Shown piece by piece: positions 1-8,654 of a stretch of DNA of 64,000 nt (position 1 is its first letter; each line of letters begins with the position of its first letter). The position numbers and the translations under genes were made by a program. This DNA comes from Palsa-360 sp963719875. GTDB taxonomy: Bacteria; Acidobacteriota; Terriglobia; Acidiferrales; UBA7541. The notes beneath the pieces were generated by a model. That model searched no databases. It was not told the origin of the DNA and was given only the letters and a program-made list of their open reading frames with translations. Where the stretch lies: contig CAVRDJ010000002.1 in NCBI GenBank assembly GCA_963719875.1, forward strand, positions 1,798,001 to 1,862,000, given 5' to 3'.

Positions 1-79
1 GAAGTTGCTTCGTTCTAGACTTCTGTCCCAGACGCTGCTCGCCGAGACCATTCAGTGGATCCGTTGATTTAACGCTACC

Positions 80-484
80 TCAAGCTGCTGCATGAGTGGT
101 TTCCTCGGGCTGAACCGTGTAGGCGAGGGCGGACCAGATGATTCTCTTAATTTCAGCAGGGTTGGGTGGGCAAACAATAAAATCAAATGCGCCGGCTCCC
201 AGGGCTCTTAAATAGGAGTCCCAATCGGCATCGAGTGAAAGAACAATCACGGGAACGTGGACGGTTGATTTGTCTACTTCTCTCAAGACAGCTCGGAAAT
301 CACCATCAGCCAGATTATCTCTGCACAGCACCACCCGGAACGCTTCTTGGCGCAATAGAGTACGAGCTTCTTCCAAGTTGGGGCAACGGATTGGGTCCAG
401 TCCGCACTTGAGGAGCGCCGCGACGATTTTCTCTCGATCCCCTCCCGGATGATGAATGACTAATGCGTGATCGATCTTCGGCAT
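80..484 (-). CDS. Degenerate response-regulator receiver (pseudo-receiver), 134 aa
   Basis: Stand-alone receiver fold with no output domain. The start is ATG at 484, after AGGAG at 5-nt spacing; a longer frame to 667 has no comparable site. Strand 1 reads HALVIHH, where a normal receiver carries the acidic Asp pair. Strand 3 still carries an Asp in VVLCRDNL, at or near the phosphorylation position. The usual KP(F) pair after strand 5 is replaced by CPP, so the conserved Lys is missing. By family knowledge such proteins are unlikely to show normal phosphorylation and may act by protein-protein contact; that is inference. The partner is not in the window. Confidence 0.75.
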   Translation of the reverse strand: MPKIDHALVIHHPGGDREKIVAALLKCGLDPIRCPNLEEARTLLRQEAFRVVLCRDNLADGDFRAVLREVDKSTVHVPVIVLSLDADWDSYLRALGAGAFDFIVCPPNPAEIKRIIWSALAYTVQPEETTHAAA

Positions 485-729
485 TTCTGCTCCTGAGCGG
501 GGAGATGCATACCCAATCCAGACTGCTAGTTTCGCCTCAAATGGCGGCTGGCTACGCTCCGGAGCTGGAAGCCCAGATGAAGGATGCGCACGTGCGGGTC
601 GAACGAGTTGCAAGTACGGTTCTGATGCTTTGTGATCTCCATCACCCGCAAGAGGAATACGGATCACACCCCAAGCCGATCCTTCGAGCTAACCTATAGG
701 CGTTGGAGGGATGGCTAAAGGAGGATGTC

Positions 730-822
730 ATGGTCAGCCAAGATTATCTCTTCATGGTGTTGCTTGTCATCAGCGTGCTCTACTTCGTCCATTGGGGCGG
801 CGGTCACTCCTGGAGACATTGA
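730..822 (+). CDS. 30-aa membrane microprotein
   Basis: Too short for usual gene callers but preceded by a near-perfect Shine-Dalgarno, AAAGGAGG, 5 nt before the ATG. It reads MVSQDYLF, then a hydrophobic run MVLLVISVLYFVHW, then a Gly/His/Trp tail ending in WRH. This is one transmembrane helix with a short polar tail. The layout resembles tiny single-helix proteins common in environmental bacteria, but I cannot assign a family. It sits just before a DUF2934-like small ORF on the same strand. Confidence 0.55.
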   Translation: MVSQDYLFMVLLVISVLYFVHWGGGHSWRH

Positions 823-881
823 GTTGTTTGGAAGGTAACTCTTTGCCTGCTGGAGAATGCAAAGATTGCGAGGTAGAAGAG

Positions 882-1055
882 ATGCCAGAACAAACGCGAG
901 CGAATCCATCATGGAACGGCAGAACTCTGAAGATGATGCCAATCAGATCTGCCGACTGCACCAAAAGGATTGCAGACATCATTGCCCGGCGAGCATTTCA
1001 GATCAGTGAAGCACGCGGCTTTACACCGGGACAGAAGGTCTTCGTTTACGTTTAA
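882..1055 (+). CDS. Small DUF2934-like protein, 57 aa
   Basis: The C-terminal half (RIADIIARRAFQISEARG, then FTPGQ) matches the pattern of DUF2934, a short helical domain frequent in Acidobacteriota (I..RAYEL.E.RG..PG). The family usually continues into a DWL.AE motif, which is absent here, so the protein is either a short variant or truncated. The ATG at 882 follows a weak AGGTAGAAGAG. A longer frame from 711 overlaps the microprotein at 730-822 and is not favoured. Function unknown. Confidence 0.4.
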   Translation: MPEQTRANPSWNGRTLKMMPIRSADCTKRIADIIARRAFQISEARGFTPGQKVFVYV

Positions 1056-1512
1056 ATGAACTTTAACCAGTTACCGCAGCTCCGCTCGGCCCGCGTAGTC
1101 GAAATTCCCACGCTCTGACGGTCACGAGCGCCGCAAGCGTGCACTAAGTAGAAAAGTGATCTCTGTTCTCTCAATGTTCCCTGCTGCCTTTACGAGCAAT
1201 CACAAACAAGCAGATGGATGGGGGGGCGGCGGGAATTTCACCTACTGCCCTTAAAACGACAATCTAAAATTCAGAACGTGTCGCCGGAATGCAATTGAGA
1301 GGGATCTGAATATGAAGAGGCCAATCCGGTTATTGGGCTTAAAATGCGTCACGCTGGCAATGTCGGGAGACTGCCAGGTCAACCGCTGATTTCTAAACAG
1401 ATTGGTGAACGCAACCTCGATTCAAGCGGTGACCCCCTGCCTGTGGAGCAGGGGATCACGACAGGACATGCGGTTCAACCCTAGGTCGTATGTGCTAGAA
1501 ACTGAAGTTGGT
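1056..1512. other. Intergenic stretch without a convincing gene
   Basis: No ORF with coding character is seen. A hairpin at about 1430-1457 (CCCCTGC against GCAGGGG) lies downstream of the leftward tRNA-Ala and could end its transcript, although there is no T-run. Confidence 0.4.
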
Positions 1513-1588
1513 TGGTGGACGTGAGCGGGTTCGAACCGCCGACCCCCTGCTTGCAAAGCAGGTGCTCTCCCAGCTGAGCTACACGCCC
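1513..1588 (-). tRNA. tRNA-Ala (anticodon TGC)
   Basis: A 76-nt tRNA with encoded CCA. Acceptor GGGCGTG pairs with CACGTCC (one G-U), the discriminator is A, the D arm is GCTC/GAGC, the anticodon loop is CTTTGCAAG with TGC, and the T arm contains GGTTCGAACC. Its 5' half (1548-1588) is part of the 43-bp repeat also found at 42964-43006, so the gene is the attachment site of the integrated element. The 3' half is chromosomal, while the 5' half and its promoter are now supplied by the element. Confidence 0.95.
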
Positions 1589-1590
1589 AC
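1548..1590. repeat. attL core: 43-bp direct repeat in tRNA-Ala
   Basis: Identical over 43 bp to 42964-43006 in the same orientation. It covers the anticodon loop through the 5' end of the tRNA. Weaker similarity (attctaaagcat, ccgccgttc) continues outside into the tRNA promoter on both sides. This is the expected trace of tyrosine-recombinase integration. Confidence 0.88.
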
Positions 1591-1658
1591 ATTTGAAGTC
1601 ACATTCATTCTAAAGCATTTCCCGCCGTTCCAAAAATCAAATCCTCCTCTTTCAGCCG

Positions 1659-2831
1659 TTACTGTGTCAGAACTGTGTCAGAATCCACGTTGCTGGGCGC
1701 ATTCTGGCACAGCGTGCCCGGCATTTCGTTGGCTTGGCGGTTGAGTTTCTCCAGGGCTTCTCTTTTCATTTGCAACTTCATTTGCGAATACTTCTTGAAG
1801 ACCTGGGAATCACCCTGCCGAAGCATCTGTGTGACCCACTCGTCCGCCACGCCGCCTGCACTTAACCTGGTAGCGTACGTGGACCGCAGGTCATAGATTC
1901 TAAAGTACGAAATCCCTGCCCTCCGGAGAGTATTCCTCCATGCCGTTTTCACGGACTTCAGGTGTTTGGTTGGAGTTTTATCGCCGGGGAAGAGGAAGTC
2001 ACCGATCCCAGCGATAGCGATTTGGTTTCGAAATGCGTCCAATGCAAGCTTGGTCAACGGGTGTTCAGAAATCCCATTCGGTGTTTTCGAATCGGGTATC
2101 CAAACGACCTCATTGATGAGGTCCACTTGGTCTTTTTTCATCGGAAGCAGTTCCTTGTAAACTCGCAGACCTGTCTCCGTGATGATGCGAACGATGTTCC
2201 CCAAATGTGCGGGAGCGTGGAATTGGATCTTTTGCTGCTCTGACCATGAAACGTAATGCGGTCGGAACAACCCTTTCACTGCCACCGGGAATTCCACATT
2301 TGCGCATGGGTTCGAGGCGAGCAGCTTCTTTCGAACGGCCACGTTGAACATACGTCGAAGCACCCTAAATTCTTGGTGGACTGTAGTTGGCTTTGGTTTT
2401 CCCCGTTCAATATAGCCCGAGGACGTTTTGAAACGGATGGGTTGACGAAGCCGATCACGAAGGTAGTGCTCGATCTCATCTGCCGTCATATCAATTAGCC
2501 TGCGGGTGCCAAACGCCTTTTTCAGGTGATTCGCTGCCCGCAGATTGGCCGCGTGTGTTTTCGGTTCGCGAACGGGTGGCTTGGAGTAATTTTCTAAGAA
2601 CACATCCGTCCACTCCCCGCAGGTTAAGTTTTCGCCCTTTCGGACGATTTCAAGTATGTTGCCATCCCTGGCCTGAAGCCTTTCCCTAAGTTGCTTCTGA
2701 GCTTCATTCCAGTCTTCGGTGAAAGTGGATTCCCTGTGGCGGGTGCCATCCCGATCTCGGTAATCCAGCGACAAGAACTTTGAATCCTTTCTCCGAGCAA
2801 CTTTGCCGTCATATCTAATAGGTCTACCCAT
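1659..2831 (-). CDS. Tyrosine recombinase / integrase, 390 aa
   Basis: Site-specific integrase of the element. The N-terminal half is a DNA-binding region (SAM-like core-binding and arm-binding). The catalytic half shows the first Arg in ITETGLRVYKEL, the second Arg box as RIYDLRSTYATRL (Tyr where HxLR is typical), and the nucleophile Tyr in SQVFKKYSQ. I chose ATG 2831 (MGRPIRYDG) because it overlaps the upstream excisionase-like stop by 8 nt (ATGGGTAG), indicating translational coupling. A longer frame to 2870 lacks a site. The gene ends inside the 19-bp subterminal repeat, 69 bp from the att core, a standard integrase-next-to-att arrangement. Confidence 0.92.
   Translation of the reverse strand: MGRPIRYDGKVARRKDSKFLSLDYRDRDGTRHRESTFTEDWNEAQKQLRERLQARDGNILEIVRKGENLTCGEWTDVFLENYSKPPVREPKTHAANLRAANHLKKAFGTRRLIDMTADEIEHYLRDRLRQPIRFKTSSGYIERGKPKPTTVHQEFRVLRRMFNVAVRKKLLASNPCANVEFPVAVKGLFRPHYVSWSEQQKIQFHAPAHLGNIVRIITETGLRVYKELLPMKKDQVDLINEVVWIPDSKTPNGISEHPLTKLALDAFRNQIAIAGIGDFLFPGDKTPTKHLKSVKTAWRNTLRRAGISYFRIYDLRSTYATRLSAGGVADEWVTQMLRQGDSQVFKKYSQMKLQMKREALEKLNRQANEMPGTLCQNAPSNVDSDTVLTQ
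1662..1680. repeat. Subterminal 19-bp direct repeat (left arm-type site)
   Basis: CTGTGTCAGAACTGTGTCA, itself a near-tandem of CTGTGTCAGAA. It recurs exactly at 42830-42848 in the same orientation, near the other att core. It overlaps the last codons of the integrase. Position and internal repetition fit integrase arm-binding sites; that role is inferred. Confidence 0.6.
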
Positions 2832-3105
2832 TCTCCATCTCCTGTTTGAACGAAGCGCGGAAGGGCTCAAGATCCGATTTTAGAAACCGAATATTGCGGC
2901 CCATCACGCGGAGATGGGGAATCTGCTTTCGCTCGACCCAAAGGTACACGGTTTGCGGGCTAACGCCAAGGAACCTAGCCGCCTCCCTGACAGTCAAAGG
3001 GAATTCGTTAGCAGGCGCCGAGGCCTGAGGATCACGCGCAGGAGTTGTTTCTTGGCTCATGGAATGCCCGCTGGACGTAGCCGCATTCTCCCCCTTCGAT
3101 CCCAT
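2824..3105 (-). CDS. Excisionase-like helix-turn-helix protein, 93 aa
   Basis: A single excisionase/MerR-type winged HTH: LTVREAARFLGVSPQTVYLW, then a wing (KQIPHLRVMGRNIRFLKSDLEPF) typical of the helix_turn_helix_17 family. The first 35 residues are a low-complexity leader. ATG 3105 follows GGGAGG at 8-nt spacing; ATG 3060 is the alternative. Being just upstream of and overlapping the integrase, it is probably the recombination directionality factor, a role inferred from position and family. Confidence 0.82.
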   Translation of the reverse strand: MGSKGENAATSSGHSMSQETTPARDPQASAPANEFPLTVREAARFLGVSPQTVYLWVERKQIPHLRVMGRNIRFLKSDLEPFRASFKQEMENG

Positions 3106-3264
3106 TTGGGGCCCTCCCGCTTCAATCGTGGCTGCTGCAACTTGCTCGCGTCCCGATGTGTATACCCAACCTTCTGGAACCTTCGCGACAAAACGCCAAG
3201 CAGTTTTTCGACGACGTGATCGGTGGGCAATGCCTCACATTCAATTGCCAGCCTTGCGGCTCCT

Positions 3265-3618
3265 CTATCCTTCAAGTATCTCCGCAGGAAAGTTGCCGTC
3301 ACCCTCCTCATCAATCCCGTCATCAGAGCAATCACGTACCTTGGTTTCGTCCTCGGGGCCCACACCCCTCAGGCCAATCGCCTTCAGCCAAACCAAATGT
3401 TTACGCCAGAGGATACGCAGCGCGCCTAGGTCGTACTCCACGGATCCAAATTCCCTGGGTTCAGGGTAACCGTTCATGATCATTGCGCCGACCTTGTCCT
3501 GGGCTCGTCCCAAAACATAATTTATCTTCCGAATCCGCTTCTTTGCCTTCTTAAAGTCAGCATGTTCGGCCTTCCGCTTTTTGTGTTTCACACCATTGAT
3601 ATTAGTTTTATTTGTCAT
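3265..3618 (-). CDS. Unknown basic protein, 117 aa
   Basis: Begins MTNKTNINGVKHKKRK, with a strongly Lys/Arg-rich first 35 residues, then a mixed helical body ending in an acidic tail (DDGIDEEGDG). ATG 3618 is preceded by AGGAG at 10 nt; the longer frame to 3648 has no site. No family recognised. The basic head and acidic tail would suit a DNA-associated accessory protein of the element, but nothing proves this. Confidence 0.6.
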   Translation of the reverse strand: MTNKTNINGVKHKKRKAEHADFKKAKKRIRKINYVLGRAQDKVGAMIMNGYPEPREFGSVEYDLGALRILWRKHLVWLKAIGLRGVGPEDETKVRDCSDDGIDEEGDGNFPAEILEG

Positions 3619-3696
3619 TTCTGCATTTCTCCTAAGGTCAGTCCGCAATGGGTGGCTGGGTTGAGAGTGATAGTTGCCCCGTCGTGACAGATAGGT

Positions 3697-4101
3697 TCAA
3701 TCGTCATCACGGGATTCAAGAGCCCTCTTGGATTTCCTAGTTCGCTCTGATGCTTTGATCTTGGCCAAATCCCGCAGACTGCGGCGTTCTTTTTCAAGCT
3801 TCCTTGCATGCTTTTCTTTTTCGGCTCTGAGCGCGCGCTCCTCATATTTTGCCGCCAGTAGCCATGCTGCCAGCTTATCCATCTCTGGCCCGTCGATGCC
3901 AAAGCACAATCCTTCGAGACAAGCCTCGATTGAAATCGTCAGGCTCTTGTTGGGCACACCCACCCCGTAGGCATCCAAGGCAAAGATGATCACATCACCT
4001 TCTTCGGATTGGATTTCGATGCGGCTCACTTCTTCATGCCAGTCGTGCACCTTATGGGGCCATTGCCTAGTGCGATCGGTTTTTTCGGTAGCCATTGCCA
4101 T
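3697..4101 (-). CDS. Unknown protein with basic C-terminal coiled coil, 134 aa
   Basis: Starts MAMATEKTDRTRQW at ATG 4101, after AAGGAGG at 9-nt spacing, which decides the start over upstream ATGs. Residues 20-75 look globular (VIIFALDAYGVGVPNKS). From about residue 75 a long charged helix (YEERALRAEKEKHARKLEKE) ends in a very basic tail. No family recognised. It lies in the leftward block behind the excisionase and integrase genes. Confidence 0.6.
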   Translation of the reverse strand: MAMATEKTDRTRQWPHKVHDWHEEVSRIEIQSEEGDVIIFALDAYGVGVPNKSLTISIEACLEGLCFGIDGPEMDKLAAWLLAAKYEERALRAEKEKHARKLEKERRSLRDLAKIKASERTRKSKRALESRDDD

Positions 4102-4298
4102 TGTGGTGATCCTCCTTGTTGTCATCCTGAATTGCTTGATTTCGCAGCCCTTGCTGCGAATTAGTTCATACACACCGAATTATCCGACGTAGGGGGGCTG
4201 AAACTTGAAATGCGAAAGGCGTGATCAGTTCTAAATTACTGATTTTCGTATGCTTGTGGTGAGATGAAAAATTCTTAATTTAAGAGAAGCAACTTAAG

Positions 4299-5105
4299 TC
4301 AGGGCTTGGTGACCTTTAGAAGATATTTCCGGGCAATCTGGCTCTTCAGTACATAGAACTGATCTCGATCTTGAAATATCAACTCTGCATACGACTTCCA
4401 CCGACCATTGCGTGGTTTGAGTCCTGCAGCGTCCCATGCTTCGGCCCAGCGCCGAGGGGGCCAGCCCTCGTTGATCGCTTGAACTGCGATTTGCTCACGC
4501 TTGGACTTCGGTATGGCGCTCACGATTCGTCGGATGCTACCGCTGGAAACTCGCAAACCCAAAATGCCAAAGATACTCTTTCTGCGGTCGAAGAGCTCGT
4601 CAAACAGTGACCGTACCGCCGGAAGAAAAGGCTCGATAGTGCTTACAAGTTTCTGTTCGTCTTTGTCGGGAGGAGCCTCGACCCGTGCAAAATGATGGCG
4701 TAGATATTTCTGCACTGCATCGCTCAGCACACGATCCCGAATTTGCACATTACTGCGAATGTCTCGAATCTGATCCATCAGTACAGCCGCGATCCAAGCT
4801 TCCGGAGGAGTTAGTTCTAGCAGCGGATTTTCACGTCGTTCCTTTTGAAAGAGGTCTTCGATTTCAACTAGTCGTGTACTGATACCATAATCCAAGGGAA
4901 CGGCATTTACACAATTTGCCCTCTCGAGGATTGCCTTCCTCCTCAGCATCAAAAGAACTTCTGGTGAAAATTCCGCATCGTGAAATTTTTCGATAGGCAT
5001 CAGTCCTCCCGGACCTTCCCAAAACAAAAAAGCCCCCAGGAAAGCATGATCTGGAGGCACATTATTTAAACCGGGCTGTGCCCAGCCCATTGATTGTTCA
5101 GCCAA
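4299..5105 (-). CDS. Unknown protein, 268 aa
   Basis: Soluble, mostly helical protein without signal peptide or membrane segment. TTG 5105 follows AGCAGGA; ATG 5090 (MGWAQPG) is an equal alternative. The C-terminal third, KSKREQIAVQAINEGWPPRRWAEAWDAAGL, looks like a helix-turn-helix-sized basic module, but I cannot name the family. Its position next to integration genes suggests element biology rather than cargo. Confidence 0.6.
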   Translation of the reverse strand: MAEQSMGWAQPGLNNVPPDHAFLGAFLFWEGPGGLMPIEKFHDAEFSPEVLLMLRRKAILERANCVNAVPLDYGISTRLVEIEDLFQKERRENPLLELTPPEAWIAAVLMDQIRDIRSNVQIRDRVLSDAVQKYLRHHFARVEAPPDKDEQKLVSTIEPFLPAVRSLFDELFDRRKSIFGILGLRVSSGSIRRIVSAIPKSKREQIAVQAINEGWPPRRWAEAWDAAGLKPRNGRWKSYAELIFQDRDQFYVLKSQIARKYLLKVTKP

Positions 5106-5617
5106 AACATATTCCTGCTGCTTCAGAAGGTCAAGAGAAATGCAACGCCGTCGACCGGGTGAATCGTGCGCTTCCTCTTCACGGGGTCCTGATTTCAGGT
5201 TCCAGAAATTTTATGATTTTCAAAGGGCCTCTTGAACCGATGGGGCCCCCTTTTCAATTTGAAAAAAACGGTGACATGCATTTGTTTTCCGCAGAAATGA
5301 GTAGAAAAAACCGTTACGTGTAAACACTCCAAGAAACTCGAAATTTTCACACCACTTAAAGCCCTCACCGGAATGCCCGCCCCTGTCTGAGCACGTACCG
5401 ATTTTTCCCTCCTTCCAGGTCTTTTTCGATCCAAGACTATCAATCCAGCGTAGGACAATTCAGGCGGGCGCAATCAGACTCACGAGGAACCTTATTATGG
5501 GTTTCTATCCAGTGGCTACCGTCTCATAAAGGTGAAATCAATGATTTGATTATGTCCATTGATATCCTCAATTCTCCAATTCTGACCCCTGTTGAACATA
5601 CCAAGACCGCGGTTGCC
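5106..5617. other. Intergenic, no supported gene
   Basis: About 500 bp with no convincing ORF. It holds two related A-rich blocks, gaaaaaacggtgac near 5262 and gaaaaaaccgttacg near 5304. It marks the switch from integration genes to REP-containing cargo DNA. Confidence 0.4.
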
Positions 5618-5650
5618 GCATCCCGCCGGAGACCGGCCTTCTCATCCCAT
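5618..5650 (-). mobile_element. Orphan left end of the IS110-family element
   Basis: 33 bp identical to the 5' terminus of the two full IS110-family copies (inner part CCGGAGACCGGCCTTCTCAT), sitting directly against a REP repeat exactly as in the full copies. The rest of the element is gone. It is a decayed third insertion and independent support for REP targeting. Confidence 0.65.
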
Positions 5651-5678
5651 CTGATAAACGGGATTCTCGGAATGTGGT
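5651..5678. repeat. REP-like repeat arm
   Basis: CTGATAAACGGGATTCTCGG followed by AATGTGG. Half of the palindromic family with consensus AAGTCCTGAKAAACGGGATT then MTCGGAATGTGGC. The AAGTC half is replaced by the orphan IS end. Confidence 0.65.
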
Positions 5679-5861
5679 ACCCGAACCCATCCGCCCCGAG
5701 AACACATTTCTGTCGGAAGAATTCTCGGCATTGTCGCCGGCGTGGGTGAATCTTTGCCTGAATGGTCGACTTGATTTATGGCGGGGCGGAGGGTGTATAC
5801 TCGCGCCGTTAGTCCGCACCTCAATTCTATTCCCCCGCAGTTCTCCGAAGTGGAGGTTTCC

Positions 5862-6419
5862 ATGAGCGCAACATCCGTCGTCAGCATCGCAAGGAGTTCC
5901 CTGAACTGGTCCATCATTTTCAGCATTCTGATGATTCTCGCGGGCGTTGCCGCGATCGCCATGCCGCCCGTTGCGGGCCTCGCGGTAAACATCGTAGTTG
6001 CGTGGCTATTGTTATTCAGCGCTGCAATGCATCTGGTGTTCGCTTGGCACACGCGCACCGTCGGAGCGGCGGTGTGGGAAGTGCTGCTGGGCTTGGTCTA
6101 CGCCGTCATCAGCATCTATTTGCTAGCGCAGCCCGTGGCGGGCCTGGTAGCGCTGACGCTGGCACTGGCCATATGCCTATTCCTGGAAGCCGTGCTCGAA
6201 TTCACGGTGTGGAGTTTTCTGCGGCGGTTGCCGGGCGCGGTTTGGCTGCTGTTCGACGCTGTGGTCACGTTGATTCTCGCGGTCATGATCTGGCGGACTT
6301 GGCCCTCGAGTACAGAGTGGGTCATCGGAACGCTCGTGGGTGTCAGTATGCTCTTCAGCGGAACTTCCCGGCTCATGCTGTCGCTCACGGCGCGGCAACT
6401 TGTGCCGAAGAGCGCATAG
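5862..6419 (+). CDS. HdeD family membrane protein (DUF308), 185 aa
   Basis: Six predicted transmembrane helices in three pairs, with recurring motifs typical of DUF308/HdeD (ILAGVAAIAMPPVAGLAVN, LLGLVYAVISIYLLAQPVAG and ATLGVSMLFSG-like turns). E. coli HdeD is an acid-resistance membrane protein; the role here is only inferred. ATG 5862 follows GTGGAGG at a short spacer. A longer frame to 5778 has no site and would bury the first helix. Confidence 0.85.
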   Translation: MSATSVVSIARSSLNWSIIFSILMILAGVAAIAMPPVAGLAVNIVVAWLLLFSAAMHLVFAWHTRTVGAAVWEVLLGLVYAVISIYLLAQPVAGLVALTLALAICLFLEAVLEFTVWSFLRRLPGAVWLLFDAVVTLILAVMIWRTWPSSTEWVIGTLVGVSMLFSGTSRLMLSLTARQLVPKSA

Positions 6420-6460
6420 CCTGCCGAAAACAGCGGCAACACGATTCGCCACACCTGAGC

Positions 6461-6492
6461 CATATTTCGATAAGACTTCACGGGACTTGGCC
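6461..6492. repeat. REP-like repeat arm
   Basis: TTTCGATAAGACTTCACGGG then ACTTGGCC, the reverse-oriented arm of the REP family, just downstream of the HdeD gene. Confidence 0.55.
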
Positions 6493-6614
6493 ATCTTCGT
6501 ATATGAGCATCATGTTGACGTAGGATTACTTCTGCCCTAACTCATGCGGGTCGCAGCGCATCGGGTGCTATAATCCGCCGATCCTCGCGTCTGGCGCTAG
6601 AAAGGATCAACCTT

Positions 6615-7760
6615 ATGCTTATGTCTTGTCTCAGGAAGACTTTTACGCGGGCACTCTGCGGATCAGTGGCGATCGGTCTGGCCGTGCCATTGTTCGCACT
6701 CCTAGCTGTCCCGGCCGGCTTCGCCCAGGCACCGGCCCTGCCCGCGTTCCAGGCGACAGATAATAGCCCGAACTTCAAAGACGGGAAGGTGTTACTTGAA
6801 GAGCGCCGCATTCGAGCGTATACGTACCTCGGGGGCGATGAAAATATCATCCGGCAAACGCTCCAGCGGATCGTGAAGCAAGAAGGCGACGCCCCCGGTG
6901 GGTGGGTCTATGAGTGGAGCGTCCTTGGCAAGTACTACGAAAACCACGGCGACACACTTCTCGAGACCGGACAGCGGCGTCCGGCCCTCAACGCCTACAT
7001 GACCTCGAACGTCTACTACGCGCTCGCCTGGTTCCCGAGGATTAACTCGGAACAGGAGGCGAAGGCCTATGACGCACAACTGCGGGTGTACCAGAAGGGC
7101 GGCAAGCTTTTCGAAGTGCCGCTGGAGTTGGTGAAGGCTCCGTACAAGGACGGTTACATCACCACCTATCTGCACAAGCCGTTCGGCGTCGCCAAGCCGC
7201 CGCTCGTCATCTGGTACGGGGGCGTCGACCAGTACAAGGCCAACCACTGGCGCCCCATCCAGGACATGCTCGCCAAGGGCTTTGCCGTCGCCACGCTCGA
7301 CCTGCCCGCCTTCGGCGAGAGCAGGCAGTGGCCCCCGGATACCAAGGCGGAGGCCAATTTCGCCGTTCTCGACACGTACATGAAGCGAGAGGACATCGAC
7401 ACCAAGCGGATCAGCTTCTTCGGGCAAAGCTATGGCGGGGCCGCCTCGTTGCGCGCGGCGCTGCGAAACGATCAGCGCGTGAGGGCCATCGTGGCCATGT
7501 GCGCGGGGCTACACTTGGGCGAGAAGAACTCGTTGGCGCCCGAGGCAAAACCAGGAGACAAGCTGATTAACGGACCTCTGCTCGTGGCCAACGGCACGCG
7601 CGATGCCGGCAACCCTGTCCCGGACCTGGTGTCGACCTACCAGTCGGCGAAGGAGGGCGATCTGTGGCTGCTCGGCCGCGGCGAGCATTGCGCGGTGGAG
7701 TACTGGCCCGTCATGATCCCGCAAATGGCCGACTGGCTGATTGCGAAGATCAATAAGTGA
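6615..7760 (+). CDS. Secreted alpha/beta hydrolase, 381 aa
   Basis: The N-terminus (MLMSCLRKTFTRALCGSVAI... ending near AQAPALP) is a signal peptide of about 38 residues. The hydrolase core has the nucleophile elbow GQSYGG (Ser near residue 272), an acid candidate in NGTRDAGNP and the His in GRGEHCAVEYWP, all in the right order. An oxyanion-type WYGGVDQYK precedes the elbow. It resembles FrsA/DUF1100-like esterases with a helical N-terminal domain. ATG 6615 follows AAAGGA at 8 nt. Substrate not predictable. Confidence 0.82.
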   Translation: MLMSCLRKTFTRALCGSVAIGLAVPLFALLAVPAGFAQAPALPAFQATDNSPNFKDGKVLLEERRIRAYTYLGGDENIIRQTLQRIVKQEGDAPGGWVYEWSVLGKYYENHGDTLLETGQRRPALNAYMTSNVYYALAWFPRINSEQEAKAYDAQLRVYQKGGKLFEVPLELVKAPYKDGYITTYLHKPFGVAKPPLVIWYGGVDQYKANHWRPIQDMLAKGFAVATLDLPAFGESRQWPPDTKAEANFAVLDTYMKREDIDTKRISFFGQSYGGAASLRAALRNDQRVRAIVAMCAGLHLGEKNSLAPEAKPGDKLINGPLLVANGTRDAGNPVPDLVSTYQSAKEGDLWLLGRGEHCAVEYWPVMIPQMADWLIAKINK

Positions 7761-7821
7761 AGGTTCGGGCTTCCTAGATTAACTGCCTTGCATTTACACG
7801 GACCAACTAGATTAATAGGTC

Positions 7822-7907
7822 GAGCCAAGTTCTGCTAGACGGGATTCTCGGTAACTGCAAATCGGCCTGTTTCCACATTCCGAGAACGACTTATCGGGAC
7901 TTGGCCC
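7822..7907. repeat. REP-like pair (two inverted arms)
   Basis: First arm contains GACGGGATTCTCGG, second arm CCACATTCCGAGAACGACTT then ATCGGGACTTGGCC, separated by about 15 bp. A complete inverted pair, downstream of the hydrolase gene. Confidence 0.65.
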
Positions 7908-8002
7908 CGTATCGCCAGACGTCTCGTTCACCTTTGTAGTCAATCATTCGTTTCCTTAGTGATTCCTGGACTGGGTGCCACATGTTGGCATAGGCTGGGC
8001 GG

Positions 8003-8548
8003 GTGATGCGGTATGTGACGGGTTTCGTTTACATGATAGGCGGGCTGCTAGTTATATTCATTGGAATCCTGCTGACCGGCATGATGCTAGGAATGACGAC
8101 CGCGATTTTTTCAGTGACAAGCCTGTTAGTTGCTCCGCTCTTTGCCATCGGACCGTCATTGCTCATTCTGACCGGAGTCATCGAAATCGTAGGCGGCGTT
8201 CGCCGTGAAAGGCTATCGGTAGTTGCCGGTGTCATGGTGGTGGGTGTCTTGGCAGCATGGACGGTGCCGAGAATCGGCTGGCGGCTTTCGGCTTGGCTAA
8301 TTCTTGAGCCCGTAGCAGTAGCACTTCTGATTGCCGGAATAATGATCGTCGCTTTGAAAAAGAAATGGATCGCCGCAGTGATTGGCACTGCCCTTGCCGC
8401 ACCTTTTTTTCTGTTCGGCTCCGGCCAAATCCTGTACGGCTACTGGTCGAGCGGCAATCCATTCACTTGGATAAACATTTGGCTTTTCGCTCCAACTGTG
8501 CTGCTCATCTCCTGTTTCATTCTTGCTTTGTCTTCACGACATGCTTGA
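8003..8548 (+). CDS. Multi-pass membrane protein, 181 aa
   Basis: Five or six hydrophobic helices covering nearly the whole length (GLLVIFIGILLTGMMLGMT, LFAIGPSLLILTGVIEIVGG, VVAGVMVVGVLAAW, VALLIAGIMIVAL, AVIGTALAAPFFLFGSG, ALVTVLLISCFILAL-like). The start is GTG 8003 or ATG 8006 with a weak purine stretch upstream. No family or catalytic motif recognised. Flanked on both sides by REP pairs. Confidence 0.65.
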   Translation: MMRYVTGFVYMIGGLLVIFIGILLTGMMLGMTTAIFSVTSLLVAPLFAIGPSLLILTGVIEIVGGVRRERLSVVAGVMVVGVLAAWTVPRIGWRLSAWLILEPVAVALLIAGIMIVALKKKWIAAVIGTALAAPFFLFGSGQILYGYWSSGNPFTWINIWLFAPTVLLISCFILALSSRHA

Positions 8549-8571
8549 GATCAGAAGTAAGGCTGACTCGA

Positions 8572-8641
8572 TTCCTGATAAACGGCATGTGGTTCAGCCC
8601 AGGGCAAGCCAAAAAGCCACATTCCGAGACTTATCAGGATG
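8572..8641. repeat. REP-like pair between convergent genes
   Basis: TCCTGATAAACGGCATGTGG, a short spacer, then GCCACATTCCGAGACTTATC and AGGA. It lies between the convergent genes ending at 8548 and 8655, where it could act as a bidirectional transcription stop. Confidence 0.6.
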
Positions 8642-8654
8642 TGGGAACAAACGA

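Noticed and set aside
711..1055. 114-aa reading frame
   Set aside because: Its first half overlaps the well-supported microprotein in another frame and has no ribosome site; only the 882-1055 part shows family features.
1300..1390. 25-aa ORF starting MKRPIRLLGL after GAGGG
   Set aside because: Signal too weak and no hydrophobic or domain feature to separate it from chance.
1430..1457. Second tRNA downstream of tRNA-Ala
   Set aside because: An anticodon-arm-like hairpin is present but no acceptor, D or T arms; better read as a possible terminator.
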